From Chloroflexota bacterium (GTDB lineage Bacteria; Chloroflexota; Dehalococcoidia; Lucifugimonadales; UBA2962), in contig PAAV01000055.1 in assembly GCA_002699485.1 (NCBI GenBank), positions 47,278 through 111,277 of the forward strand: a stretch of 64,000 nucleotides of DNA, written 5' to 3'. Shown in pieces: positions 1 through 8,747 of the stretch (positions within the stretch are counted from its first letter, which is position 1; each line of letters starts with the position of its first letter). The notes beneath the pieces are model-generated. The model was not told where the DNA came from. It ran no database searches and worked only from the letters and a program-made list of their open reading frames with translations. The translations under genes and the position numbers were made by a program.

Positions 1-915
1 CAGACAAATTTTGAAAGTATTACTTCTGGTGATGAATCAAAAAATTTTTATTCAGAAGGAAAAAATTATATTTTACACTTACCTCCTGGTTCATTAAAGA
101 CACAATATTCTGCTGATTATGCTGATGTAAATTTGGGTATTTTTGGGGATATACTATCACAAAATGCAATGCAGATAACAGAAGATTTAAAAGATCATTT
201 TTCAGAATTTGCCATAGGAAATACTGGATTCATACAAGATACAATGGGTTTATATAATAATATGAGAAAAGATGCAACAAAAATGGTCATGCCATATGTT
301 GACAGTAAAGATTTTGGAGATGATTTTGTAAAAAGAATTAAATTTAATGTAGCAACCGCCGCTGGTGCATTAGCTCCTTCAAATGCAAAAGGAGAACAAA
401 TAGCAAATATGTCTATGCGGGCGGCAAGAAATCCATATACTTCTCTTATATTTACAGGGATAAAAAAATTACGAACACATAATTTTAATTTCGAATTTAA
501 TCCTAAAAATGCAAAAGAATCTAAAGTTCTTATGAATCTTATATTAAATTTAAAATATGGAATGTTACCAGGATTAGATCAATTAGATATCAAAAGGAAA
601 TTAAAACCAATAGCAACAGTTACGAATCATCATTATGATAAATTTAAAACTTTAGAGATTAATAATAAAATGAATTCTGCTTTTTTTACTTTTCCTTATA
701 ATTATAGAATTCAATTTTTTAGTAATGCTCAAGAAAATGAATATTTATATCGTATAGGAAATTCTTTTCTAGTATCACTTAAGGCAAAATATTCTCCTAG
801 ATTTTTTGAAGAAAATGGAATGCCAACATCAATAGGTTTACAGCTTCAATTTAAAGAAAATTTTGCTCTTGATAGATCACATGTTGATGTTTCACAATCC
901 AAGGAGGCATATTAA
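1..915 (+). CDS. 48: Baseplate tail-tube cap protein gp48-like (5' partial)
   Basis: The reading frame is open from the first base, so the gene starts before the window. The TTG at 133 is only an internal leucine codon. In T4, gp48 sits on the central hub and starts tail-tube polymerisation with gp54. The visible part has a variable N-terminal half, then a conserved C-terminal beta region. Its end, of the form PTSIGLQLQFKENFALDR, resembles the end of T4 gp48 (P-x-x-F-T-L-E-I-T-M-R-E-x-x-x-L-N-R). The next gene, gp53, overlaps the stop by one base, and baseplate genes follow, which fits the call. gp54 is the main alternative, but the C-terminal pattern favours gp48. Confidence 0.7.
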   Translation, partial: QTNFESITSGDESKNFYSEGKNYILHLPPGSLKTQYSADYADVNLGIFGDILSQNAMQITEDLKDHFSEFAIGNTGFIQDTMGLYNNMRKDATKMVMPYVDSKDFGDDFVKRIKFNVATAAGALAPSNAKGEQIANMSMRAARNPYTSLIFTGIKKLRTHNFNFEFNPKNAKESKVLMNLILNLKYGMLPGLDQLDIKRKLKPIATVTNHHYDKFKTLEINNKMNSAFFTFPYNYRIQFFSNAQENEYLYRIGNSFLVSLKAKYSPRFFEENGMPTSIGLQLQFKENFALDRSHVDVSQSKEAY

Positions 916-1490
916 TGTCAGATTTTTTTAAAAATTATAGTACATTTTATTATAATATAGATAAAGTTAAGCCTATTAGAGGAAAACTCGCAACAAATAT
1001 ATTGTCTAGAGTAACAATAGTTAATAAGGTTTTAAATAATGTTAGATCATATTATACACATCGAATAAAAGAAGGTGAAAGACCAGATACTATAGCAGAA
1101 GATTATTATAATGATGGTAATTTAGTTTTTTTAATATTTTTAGCAAATAATATTCAAGATCCATTATATGATTGGCCACTGTTTGGAAATTCGTTAACAA
1201 GATTTATTGAAGAAAAATATGGATCGCTTGATTCTGCAAGAACAAGTGTACATCATTATGAACAAATATTAAGAAGCGGTTCTGACAAAACAGCGGATAC
1301 TCCTAAAATTTTAGAAAAAGTTGCAATTGTTAATAAAGAAACGTATGATCTTCTTGGTGATACAAATAGAAAAATAATATACAATTATGATTATGAAATT
1401 ATGAAAAATAATGTAAAAAAAACTATTATTTTAATAGAAAATACTTATTCTACACAAATTTTAAATGAATTAAAAAGTCTTTATGCTTAA
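915..1490 (+). CDS. 53: Baseplate wedge protein gp53
   Basis: The product has 191 residues, against 196 for T4 gp53, and belongs to the phage baseplate wedge protein 53 family. In T4 it joins neighbouring wedges around the hub. Recognisable features are the RSYYTHRIKEGERPDTIAEDYY segment near residues 43-64 (T4: RTYYIKGSPRPEELANAIY), followed by the hydrophobic LVFLIFLANNIQDPLYDWP region and an I-E-K-Y motif. The start codon overlaps the stop of the gp48-like gene and an AAGGAGG Shine-Dalgarno lies just upstream. T4 has gene 53 next to gene 5, and here one gp27-like gene separates them. Confidence 0.88.
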   Translation: MSDFFKNYSTFYYNIDKVKPIRGKLATNILSRVTIVNKVLNNVRSYYTHRIKEGERPDTIAEDYYNDGNLVFLIFLANNIQDPLYDWPLFGNSLTRFIEEKYGSLDSARTSVHHYEQILRSGSDKTADTPKILEKVAIVNKETYDLLGDTNRKIIYNYDYEIMKNNVKKTIILIENTYSTQILNELKSLYA

Positions 1491-1503
1491 TGGGATATAA
1501 TTT

Positions 1504-3279
1504 ATGGCGAAACAATTTGAGCCAAACGCAACTTATACTGGAAGCGATTCAGTTGGACCAGGATTTAAAGAAGGAGAATCGCTTTATAGTTCTCAATCAA
1601 AATGGTCATTAATTTTTATAAATTATAGGGGAGCAAAATATGAAGTTAATTCTGAGGAAAATTCAGTAATTCTTGGTTTTACAATAAATGAATCTTTATT
1701 TGATAGTTCTGTTATAACTGGTGATATAAAAATACTTGATGGTGCTGGATTAGACGAAAGAATTCCTCTTATCGGACAAGAAAAAGTTCGTATTAAATTA
1801 AATAATAAATTATTAGCAGGTGATGAATGGGATGCTGAATATACAATTATTAAAAGGTCTGCTACTATAGAAGAAGGTCCAAGAAAATTTTATGTATTAG
1901 ATTTTTGTTCAGATGAATTTATTGCAAATTTAAGAAATAAAGTATCTAAATCATATAAATCACAGTTGGCTGGTCATATTGTTTCAGACATATATGAAAG
2001 TTATATTGCACCGGATCAATTTGTAGCAAAATATAAACAATTATTTTATGATGAAAAAGGAGACTCAGACGGAACTTTTTATGGAATGCATTTTGTGTTT
2101 CCTACAGTAAGACCTTTTAAAGCAATAAACATGGTTGTTAGAAAATCTGTTGCTTCAAATGTTGAAATGAGAGCAAATCAAGTAAATGCAAATTTTGGAA
2201 GATATTTATTTTATGAAAATAAATTTGGTTTTTATTTTAAAGCATTGTCTGATTTATTACATCCTTTAGTAACTACAGCCGCGGCTGAAGTTGAAGAGTC
2301 TGACATGGATGTATCAGACGCCCAAGGTCAAGATTATGATCAGCAAAATCCTACTACTAGAGAAAAAGGAAAAAGAATAGAACGACCACCTGTAGCAACA
2401 TCGGTTAATATTCCAGTAGTTTCATATGTAATAAGACCATCAGATCATATTAATATGGTACCAGAACAAAGAGAATTTGTAGTTGTTCAATATAAGTTAC
2501 AATCTACTTTTAATGTTTTAAATAATTTAGTAGAAGGAATGTATTCTGGAAGATTGCTGACATACGATCCGACAACTCAAAGAATAGGTTCTATAAATCA
2601 ATCATCAGCTACACCATATATACCTGGAGGTCAACAAGATAAAAGATTTACTAATAAGTTATATAAAGCAAATCATCAAGTAACTTATTATGAATATGAT
2701 TATTGGAATCAATTTTCAAATTTTAGACATATTGGTGGAGAAGAAAATCCTCTAACAAATGATTATCATTATGGAGTAGATAAATCTGAAGCATTTTACA
2801 AATATGTATCAACAAATTTTCATCATAATGAAAAAATGATTACAAGATTATTGCAAAATATTATGACAGATAATGATAAAGGAGCTATTTCAGTAGATAA
2901 ACAAGTAGAGAGATGGTTGATACAAAGTTATTCTCAATCAAGACAAATGAAAAATATAATAACACAAATAACTGTACCTGGTGATCATAATAGAGTTGTT
3001 GGAGAAATAATAGAATTGAAATATCCTTCAAATTATTATCCAGATAAAGAACACTCTTTTTATTCGGGATATTATTTAATAACAAAAATACAACATGTAG
3101 TTACAAATAATAGTTTTTTAACAGTAATGGAATTAGCAAAAGATACATTGGTTACTAGACTTTATAGAAAATATTCGGTTCAAGAATCAGAAGGAGAAGA
3201 AGGAGGAGATTACAGTAACACAGGAGATTCGGAATTTGAGAATCCTAAAATGGGAATGGATACGGAGGTAGTATTTTGA
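1504..3279 (+). CDS. 27: Baseplate hub protein gp27-like
   Basis: This 591-residue protein is longer than T4 gp27 (391). In T4, gp27 forms the trimeric cylinder at the centre of the baseplate that holds the gp5 spike. The N-terminal domain has the hub pattern ESLFDSSVITGDIKILD (about residues 54-70), then an IPLIGQEKVRIKL strand pair, matching the DSLYGRNEGMLQFYDS region of T4 gp27. A middle part with RPFKAINMVVRK corresponds to the FENYLSYVREV helix. The C-terminus YYLITKIQHVVTNNS corresponds to FYVDEVIHELSNNNS. The extra length includes an acidic, poorly conserved stretch near residues 260-290 and an acidic tail. The gp5-like gene overlaps its stop, which fits a hub and spike pair. Confidence 0.8.
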   Translation: MAKQFEPNATYTGSDSVGPGFKEGESLYSSQSKWSLIFINYRGAKYEVNSEENSVILGFTINESLFDSSVITGDIKILDGAGLDERIPLIGQEKVRIKLNNKLLAGDEWDAEYTIIKRSATIEEGPRKFYVLDFCSDEFIANLRNKVSKSYKSQLAGHIVSDIYESYIAPDQFVAKYKQLFYDEKGDSDGTFYGMHFVFPTVRPFKAINMVVRKSVASNVEMRANQVNANFGRYLFYENKFGFYFKALSDLLHPLVTTAAAEVEESDMDVSDAQGQDYDQQNPTTREKGKRIERPPVATSVNIPVVSYVIRPSDHINMVPEQREFVVVQYKLQSTFNVLNNLVEGMYSGRLLTYDPTTQRIGSINQSSATPYIPGGQQDKRFTNKLYKANHQVTYYEYDYWNQFSNFRHIGGEENPLTNDYHYGVDKSEAFYKYVSTNFHHNEKMITRLLQNIMTDNDKGAISVDKQVERWLIQSYSQSRQMKNIITQITVPGDHNRVVGEIIELKYPSNYYPDKEHSFYSGYYLITKIQHVVTNNSFLTVMELAKDTLVTRLYRKYSVQESEGEEGGDYSNTGDSEFENPKMGMDTEVVF

Positions 3280-5342
3280 ATAGTTCAAGTTTTTTAAATG
3301 CTAATGATGTAAAAGATTTTATGGGATCCGAAGGTTTTGTTTGGTTCTATGGTGTTGTAGAAGACAGAAAAGATCCTCTTTTTCTTGGAAGAGTTAAAGC
3401 AAGATGCATTGGATTTCATACAGATGATAAGACATTAATACCAACAGAGGATCTTCCTTGGGCAGACATTATTCAACCAGTAACATCAGCCGCAATATCT
3501 GGAATCGGAACTACTCCTACTGGATTAGTAGAAGGTACTCATGTGTTTGGATTTTTCAGAGATGGACACGAAGCACAAGAACCAGTTATTTTAGGAACAA
3601 CTGGTGGTATACCTGAAAATATTTCAAATCCCGATAGAGGATTTAATGATTCTAGAACAATTGCAGAAAGAAAAAATTCTCCCTATCCTCCTCTTGCTAT
3701 TGATAGATTCAATAACGGCAAGCCCGCAAGAGTTATAGAACATTCTCAAGCCTTTGAGCCAACAACTTATGAATTTGTTGGAGAAACTCCGTTGAAGGGG
3801 GGGAAAATATGGTTTGGAACTGATCAAGCAAATGTATCACATCCTTATCCAGAAAACTTTGATGATGATCATCCTTCAGCTAAAATTCAAGCAAGTGTTT
3901 ATAAAAGACCCGAAACGGCAGGACCAGATGTTGAACCCGAAAAAGCAAATAATACACCTTTATTATCTTCTCAAATTTTTTCTAGAAATCCAGAAGAAAA
4001 TAGAATGATATTTGATGGAAATGGTATTCCAATTATGTCCTTACCATCAACAACTTTGTTGGGTTTAAATAGAACAAAATTAAAAGAATCACTTGATCGG
4101 CCAAAATCTTCTGCTCATCCTCAAGCTCAAATTACCTTGAAGGCTCATAGAATTGCAGGAGTTTTAAATGCAACTCAGCAGAATTTACATAAAGGAATTC
4201 AGATGGCTGGTCATGATGGAAAATATGGTGGGGAGTGGTCAACACCACCAAATGGATTTAATCCTGAATATCCTTATAATCATGTTACATATACTGAAAG
4301 CGGACATTTAATAGAATTAGATGATACTCCAGGTGGGGAAAGAGTTAGATTATTACATAGAACTCAAAGTTTTCTTGAATTTTTACCAGATGGTTCTAGA
4401 ATTGATAATATTGTTGGTAAATCTTATTTTCTTGCAGATGCAGATGTGCATTCTCACATTTATGGTGATGAAATAAAACATGTTAGTGGAGCAATGAATC
4501 ATGTTTATAATTCTAGAAGTGCAGGACCAAATAACATATTTTTTGCTGGTGACGGGGATGTAAATACATCAGTTAAAAAGGGTAATTATAATATTATTTT
4601 AAAAGATGGTGAAATGAATATAGTGGCAAAAAATTTCAGAATTATTGGAACGAAAAAAAATGAATCAGAATTTCAAATTCAGAAAATGATTGCTGAAGTT
4701 GGAGATTCGGGCAAGCCTTTGAAACAAGTAGCTGAAGAGATGGGATTTGATACTGGAGATTTTGAAGTAGTGAGTTCAAGTTTAGGACTTTCGTCTACTG
4801 GATCTTCCAAATCCACTGTAGGACAAGATATGGAAGTATCTGTATTGGGTAGTTCAACTGAACATGTTGATTCAATATGGGGTGGTGGTATGAAAAAAAC
4901 TTGCAGATATCGAGCAGTTACTATTGAATCTCAAAATCCACTAAGAGGAACTGGTGGTGTTATACTGCGAAGTGGACTTGAATTAATACATGCATCACAG
5001 TTAACAGTAGATGGAAGTGGACTGGAATTCGAAACAAAATTAGGTGATGTTACTGTAGATGCAACTGTAGGAAAAATTGAATTAACAGCAGGAACAAATT
5101 TTTCTCTTGAGACTAATACAGAAATAGACCTTAAAAATAAAAAAGGCAACATCAAAATAGATACTACAGGAAATATTACTTTGAAGGGAATGGGTTCTGA
5201 TGTTCATACTTTATTAAAAAAATTATCAATGGCATTACAAAACATGACTCATCCAACTCCTGCTGGTCCAAGTGGTGTAGCAACGAATATGAGTGAAATT
5301 ATGCAGTTTGATGCAGAAATAGATAAGGTGTTTCAACCATGA
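3276..5342 (+). CDS. 5: Baseplate central spike gp5-like, without lysozyme domain
   Basis: This is a 688-residue homologue of the T4 central spike. The N-terminal OB-fold is unmistakable: FYGVVEDRKDPLFLGRVKAR at about residues 24-43, then LPWADIIQPVTSAAISGIG and VEGTHVFGFF, nearly as in T4 gp5. In T4 a phage-type lysozyme domain follows near residue 175. No such domain is visible here, neither the RRDEG catalytic segment nor the GIGH motif. A long linker leads to a region with GHDGKYGGEW and SGHLIELDDTPGGERV. The C-terminal third (about residues 570-650) has alternating polar and hydrophobic strands typical of the spike beta-helix. The TTG start overlaps the gp27-like stop (TTGA), and a small gene overlaps its own stop. 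Confidence 0.88.
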   Translation: MNSSSFLNANDVKDFMGSEGFVWFYGVVEDRKDPLFLGRVKARCIGFHTDDKTLIPTEDLPWADIIQPVTSAAISGIGTTPTGLVEGTHVFGFFRDGHEAQEPVILGTTGGIPENISNPDRGFNDSRTIAERKNSPYPPLAIDRFNNGKPARVIEHSQAFEPTTYEFVGETPLKGGKIWFGTDQANVSHPYPENFDDDHPSAKIQASVYKRPETAGPDVEPEKANNTPLLSSQIFSRNPEENRMIFDGNGIPIMSLPSTTLLGLNRTKLKESLDRPKSSAHPQAQITLKAHRIAGVLNATQQNLHKGIQMAGHDGKYGGEWSTPPNGFNPEYPYNHVTYTESGHLIELDDTPGGERVRLLHRTQSFLEFLPDGSRIDNIVGKSYFLADADVHSHIYGDEIKHVSGAMNHVYNSRSAGPNNIFFAGDGDVNTSVKKGNYNIILKDGEMNIVAKNFRIIGTKKNESEFQIQKMIAEVGDSGKPLKQVAEEMGFDTGDFEVVSSSLGLSSTGSSKSTVGQDMEVSVLGSSTEHVDSIWGGGMKKTCRYRAVTIESQNPLRGTGGVILRSGLELIHASQLTVDGSGLEFETKLGDVTVDATVGKIELTAGTNFSLETNTEIDLKNKKGNIKIDTTGNITLKGMGSDVHTLLKKLSMALQNMTHPTPAGPSGVATNMSEIMQFDAEIDKVFQP

Positions 5343-5512
5343 GTAAAAAAGAAGAAGAAATTATTTTAGAAGAAAAGACAATGGTTAACGGAAATATGAT
5401 AGAACTTTTAGGCAAAGTTTTAGATTTTAATAATGAATATTTAAAGTTTTTAAAAGGCGAATTGGATATTGCTAAAGCAAAACGATTAGAAGAGATGAGT
5501 AAAAATGGCTGA
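5339..5512 (+). CDS. 57-residue charged protein coupled to gp5 (unknown)
   Basis: This small gene starts in an ATGA overlap with the gp5-like stop and ends eight bases inside the next large gene, so it is translationally coupled on both sides. The 57-residue product is rich in Lys and Glu and reads as one or two amphipathic helices (MSKKEEEIILEEK at the start, LDFNNEYLKFLKGELDIAKAK in the middle). It has no Cys and no transmembrane segment. It fills the gap between two structural genes exactly, which argues that it is real. I do not recognise a family. A small virion assembly or chaperone-like helix protein is possible. Confidence 0.65.
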   Translation: MSKKEEEIILEEKTMVNGNMIELLGKVLDFNNEYLKFLKGELDIAKAKRLEEMSKNG

Positions 5513-8500
5513 ATCAGAAAATGAAGTTATTTTAAAACAATTGGAACATGCTCCTTTTTCTGGAGAAGGGGGAAATGCTTTAAATTTATTTTTAGCAGGA
5601 TTAAAAACTTTTGGTTATAATTTTTCAGAACTTTGCGATACATTAATTCAATTTTTTACAACAACAAAAGCATTTTTAGAAGCATTTAAAAATCCTCTTA
5701 CTGGCCCCTTACTTGAAACTATTGATTCTTTAATAGAAGCATTAGAAGAAATGAATAATTTGGGGTTTGGTAATGTTAATGTTTGGCCATGGGAGCATGG
5801 AGTATATCCTCCCCAAGTAGATACTTCAAAATTAGATGAATCAATACTTGGACTTGTTGCCGCTATGGAAGGATTGGCACCTGAACAAGTAGGTCTTCAT
5901 GAACAGGGACAAAGATTTATAAAAACGAAAAATGGAGAAACTTTACTTACACCTGATCAAAAATTTCTTAGTTCAATTGGAACTGCAAAACAGTTTCAAA
6001 CAAGAGAATTAATTTATGATACTTTGTTGGGTATTCGTAATTTTTTTAATATTGCTACATGGGCAGGATCTCAGACTCCTTTTTACGCAGATTCAGAAAG
6101 TTTAACTGGACAAGCCCTTGATGCAACAAAAAGAGAACTTGAGAGTGCTATAAAATTTACACAAGATAAGTTAATTGTTAAAGAATTAACACCTCAACAA
6201 TGTGTAGATAAGATTAGAAAATCTTTACAGGCGGGTGGTTCTGATTCTAGTAAACCAACTGGATCTGGGCCTTATAAAGCATATATGTTGATGTTTGCAC
6301 TTCCAACAATAAATAGCGTGATTCAGGTTGTACAATCATTTGTTGATTATTTTGGAGATGTTATTGGAGATGAATTATTGCAACAGTTTGCAAGACAAGC
6401 AAGCGGTATTTATGATGAAAAAGAAATAACAATTTCATTAGGAGAACCTTTAACGAAATATACTATCAATCTTAATCGTACTCCTGCAAACGCCTCTGAA
6501 TGGTTTCATGAACAGGGAGATTATACTCCAAAACGTTTACCAGATGGAACATATAAACTCGGAAATAGAAAAGTTAATATGTTTAAATCAGGTGATAGAA
6601 TTATACAGGAAGGGGGAATATTAGGATTAAATAATTTTTCTGCTGAAGTTGTTGAACATTTTCCAATAGTTGTAGAAAATGGTATGATTTTACAAAATAA
6701 AGTTAGAGTGAAAGGATGTAGAGGAGAATATGTAAACATAAGTCAAAAGTGTCTTAATTCGTCTACAGTACCAGTTGTTAGAGCAATTGCTTCAGAAAAT
6801 ACTCTTCCAACGCAGTTAGCAATTTTTAGATCGGAGACATTAGAAAAACCAACGGAAAGACCAGACAATTCGTTTTGGGCAACCTTTAGAAATGGAAGAC
6901 CTGTTTTAACAGATATTATACCCAATACTGTATTGGGTCAAGATATTAGAAGATCATGTCAAACAGAAGGAGATTATAAAAATGGATTGGAAGTTGTATT
7001 GGGAGGTGATGATAGTGAAAGAGTTGTATCTGCATATGTAAACCTTATATCACAACTTAAAAAAGGAATGCTAGTTGATCATAATTTTTTGCGAGTTGGA
7101 GATTTGTCAGATAGTGATTTTGCTAAAGGTCAATGGTTTAAAGATACTCCATTTACATTTAATTATGGTAAAATAGCGGAACTTGTTCCAGATTTAGGTG
7201 TAAACTGGCGTCTTGCTGAAATTAAAATTGAAGATGATGGCGAACTTAAAGATGTAGTAAATATGGGAGCTTTAACTAGATACGATCTTTTTCAATATCC
7301 AGATCCTCTAGATACAGGAAAAACAACATCAAGACCTATTGGAATAAAACCGTTACATTTAATTTTGGGATTTTTAAATTATGATGGATCATGGGATACA
7401 GATATGAGTTTTCATTTTGCAAATGTCGATCTGGGATCAACCATAGATGTTCCAGGTGGAGCGGTATATGCTTGGGAGACGAAAATAAATGAATCACCAA
7501 ATGTACCAGTTCAATGTTATGTTGACGGTGGAAATTCTACGCCCAATTGGAGATATATAACAATTTCAGATTTATTTCCAGTATATGGGTCAACTATACA
7601 AGAATCAATTGGTATGGTGAAAAAATTTAGAAAAATGGTTACGGGTCTTATAGGAACATTAGATGAGTTTATAAAGGCTTTGGAAAGAAACATAAAGTCA
7701 ATAGAAAGATTAAACAATCAAATTCAACAATTAATTGCGTTTTTTACAAAAGGATTAAATGGAACTGGACTTTATTCTGCACAATTTAGTGGACAGGGGG
7801 TTCGAGAATTTAGAAAACAATTACGAAATGTAAAAATGCTACAAACTTCTCCAAATAGAGTAAATGAAATAAGTTTAGATACAATTGATCAAGAAGTTGT
7901 AATAAAAGATCCTTTTACTGGACTTGATAGAACAGAGAAAAGAAAACAGGTAAGACCTTCTATAAAACAACAAACTATAGAACCAGACGGTATTCCAAAA
8001 CCATTAACTGAACTTGATAATTTAAGCTATTCTGGAGCTATTGTGTTTTTTGCTCAAGGTCCAGATATAGATAAATTTGATACGTTTATGAATAATTTTA
8101 ATGGATTAGCAACTATTGGAAAAGGATTTCTTGCAAATTTATTAGGTACAGATAGTACTGTTGCTAATCAAATATGTCCGCGAGTTCATGACATTCAAGG
8201 ACAAAATTCAGATGGAAATTTTGAGAGTATAGAAAGTTTGGGAGCTATTGATTCAGAAGGAACTATACGAATTATTATTACAAATGAAGCTGATGGATTA
8301 AATAAAAAAGACAGAGATAATGTTCATAATCAAGCTGAAAGAAGTGTAGATTTTTCTCCGAATATTCAAACGAATAGTATTGTATTATCAAATTTTGATG
8401 ATAATTCTGCTCATACAAAAAATGATTCAATTATATTATTTAACGGAACCTTTGATGATGAAGAAGACACATTTTCTGCTGATTCGACTTTTCATCAATT

Positions 8501-8747
8501 TAAACCACAACCAAAAACAAGTCTAGTTGGAAGTTCGTCTGCCGATAAAGATGGAAATTTTGAAAAACAATTTTTTAATATTGATTTAGTGCCTAAAAAT
8601 CCATTAAAAAGAACAAAAGACAAATATAAGATTGTAGTAAAATCAAGTATTATAAATCGTGAAGGACAATCGTTAAAAAGTAGATATACTCTTGAAACTG
8701 GATTTTCTATAAAACCTGTAACAGTAGAGAGTGGAAGGTTGATTTAA
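5505..8747 (+). CDS. Large structural protein of the baseplate operon (unknown)
   Basis: This 1080-residue protein was not recognised. It lies between the gp5-like spike and the Ig-like repeat protein, with start and stop codons overlapping both neighbours, so a baseplate or tail-tip role is likely. The first 120 residues hold amphipathic helices (LIQFFTTTKAFLEAFK, LLETIDSLIEALEEM). A central region (about 280-640) looks globular and beta-rich. Near residues 700-750 is a long helix (MVKKFRKMVTGLIGTLDEFIKALERNIKSIERLNNQ, shown in part by its MVKKFRKM start) that could form a coiled coil. The last 250 residues are Asp/Asn/Ser-rich, with beta-strand patterns like those of Ig-like phage domains. 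No catalytic motif is visible. Confidence 0.7.
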   Translation: MAESENEVILKQLEHAPFSGEGGNALNLFLAGLKTFGYNFSELCDTLIQFFTTTKAFLEAFKNPLTGPLLETIDSLIEALEEMNNLGFGNVNVWPWEHGVYPPQVDTSKLDESILGLVAAMEGLAPEQVGLHEQGQRFIKTKNGETLLTPDQKFLSSIGTAKQFQTRELIYDTLLGIRNFFNIATWAGSQTPFYADSESLTGQALDATKRELESAIKFTQDKLIVKELTPQQCVDKIRKSLQAGGSDSSKPTGSGPYKAYMLMFALPTINSVIQVVQSFVDYFGDVIGDELLQQFARQASGIYDEKEITISLGEPLTKYTINLNRTPANASEWFHEQGDYTPKRLPDGTYKLGNRKVNMFKSGDRIIQEGGILGLNNFSAEVVEHFPIVVENGMILQNKVRVKGCRGEYVNISQKCLNSSTVPVVRAIASENTLPTQLAIFRSETLEKPTERPDNSFWATFRNGRPVLTDIIPNTVLGQDIRRSCQTEGDYKNGLEVVLGGDDSERVVSAYVNLISQLKKGMLVDHNFLRVGDLSDSDFAKGQWFKDTPFTFNYGKIAELVPDLGVNWRLAEIKIEDDGELKDVVNMGALTRYDLFQYPDPLDTGKTTSRPIGIKPLHLILGFLNYDGSWDTDMSFHFANVDLGSTIDVPGGAVYAWETKINESPNVPVQCYVDGGNSTPNWRYITISDLFPVYGSTIQESIGMVKKFRKMVTGLIGTLDEFIKALERNIKSIERLNNQIQQLIAFFTKGLNGTGLYSAQFSGQGVREFRKQLRNVKMLQTSPNRVNEISLDTIDQEVVIKDPFTGLDRTEKRKQVRPSIKQQTIEPDGIPKPLTELDNLSYSGAIVFFAQGPDIDKFDTFMNNFNGLATIGKGFLANLLGTDSTVANQICPRVHDIQGQNSDGNFESIESLGAIDSEGTIRIIITNEADGLNKKDRDNVHNQAERSVDFSPNIQTNSIVLSNFDDNSAHTKNDSIILFNGTFDDEEDTFSADSTFHQFKPQPKTSLVGSSSADKDGNFEKQFFNIDLVPKNPLKRTKDKYKIVVKSSIINREGQSLKSRYTLETGFSIKPVTVESGRLI

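Noticed and set aside
133..915. TTG at 133 as the start of the first gene
   Set aside because: The frame is open to base 1 with sensible protein sequence, so the gene is partial and the TTG is internal.
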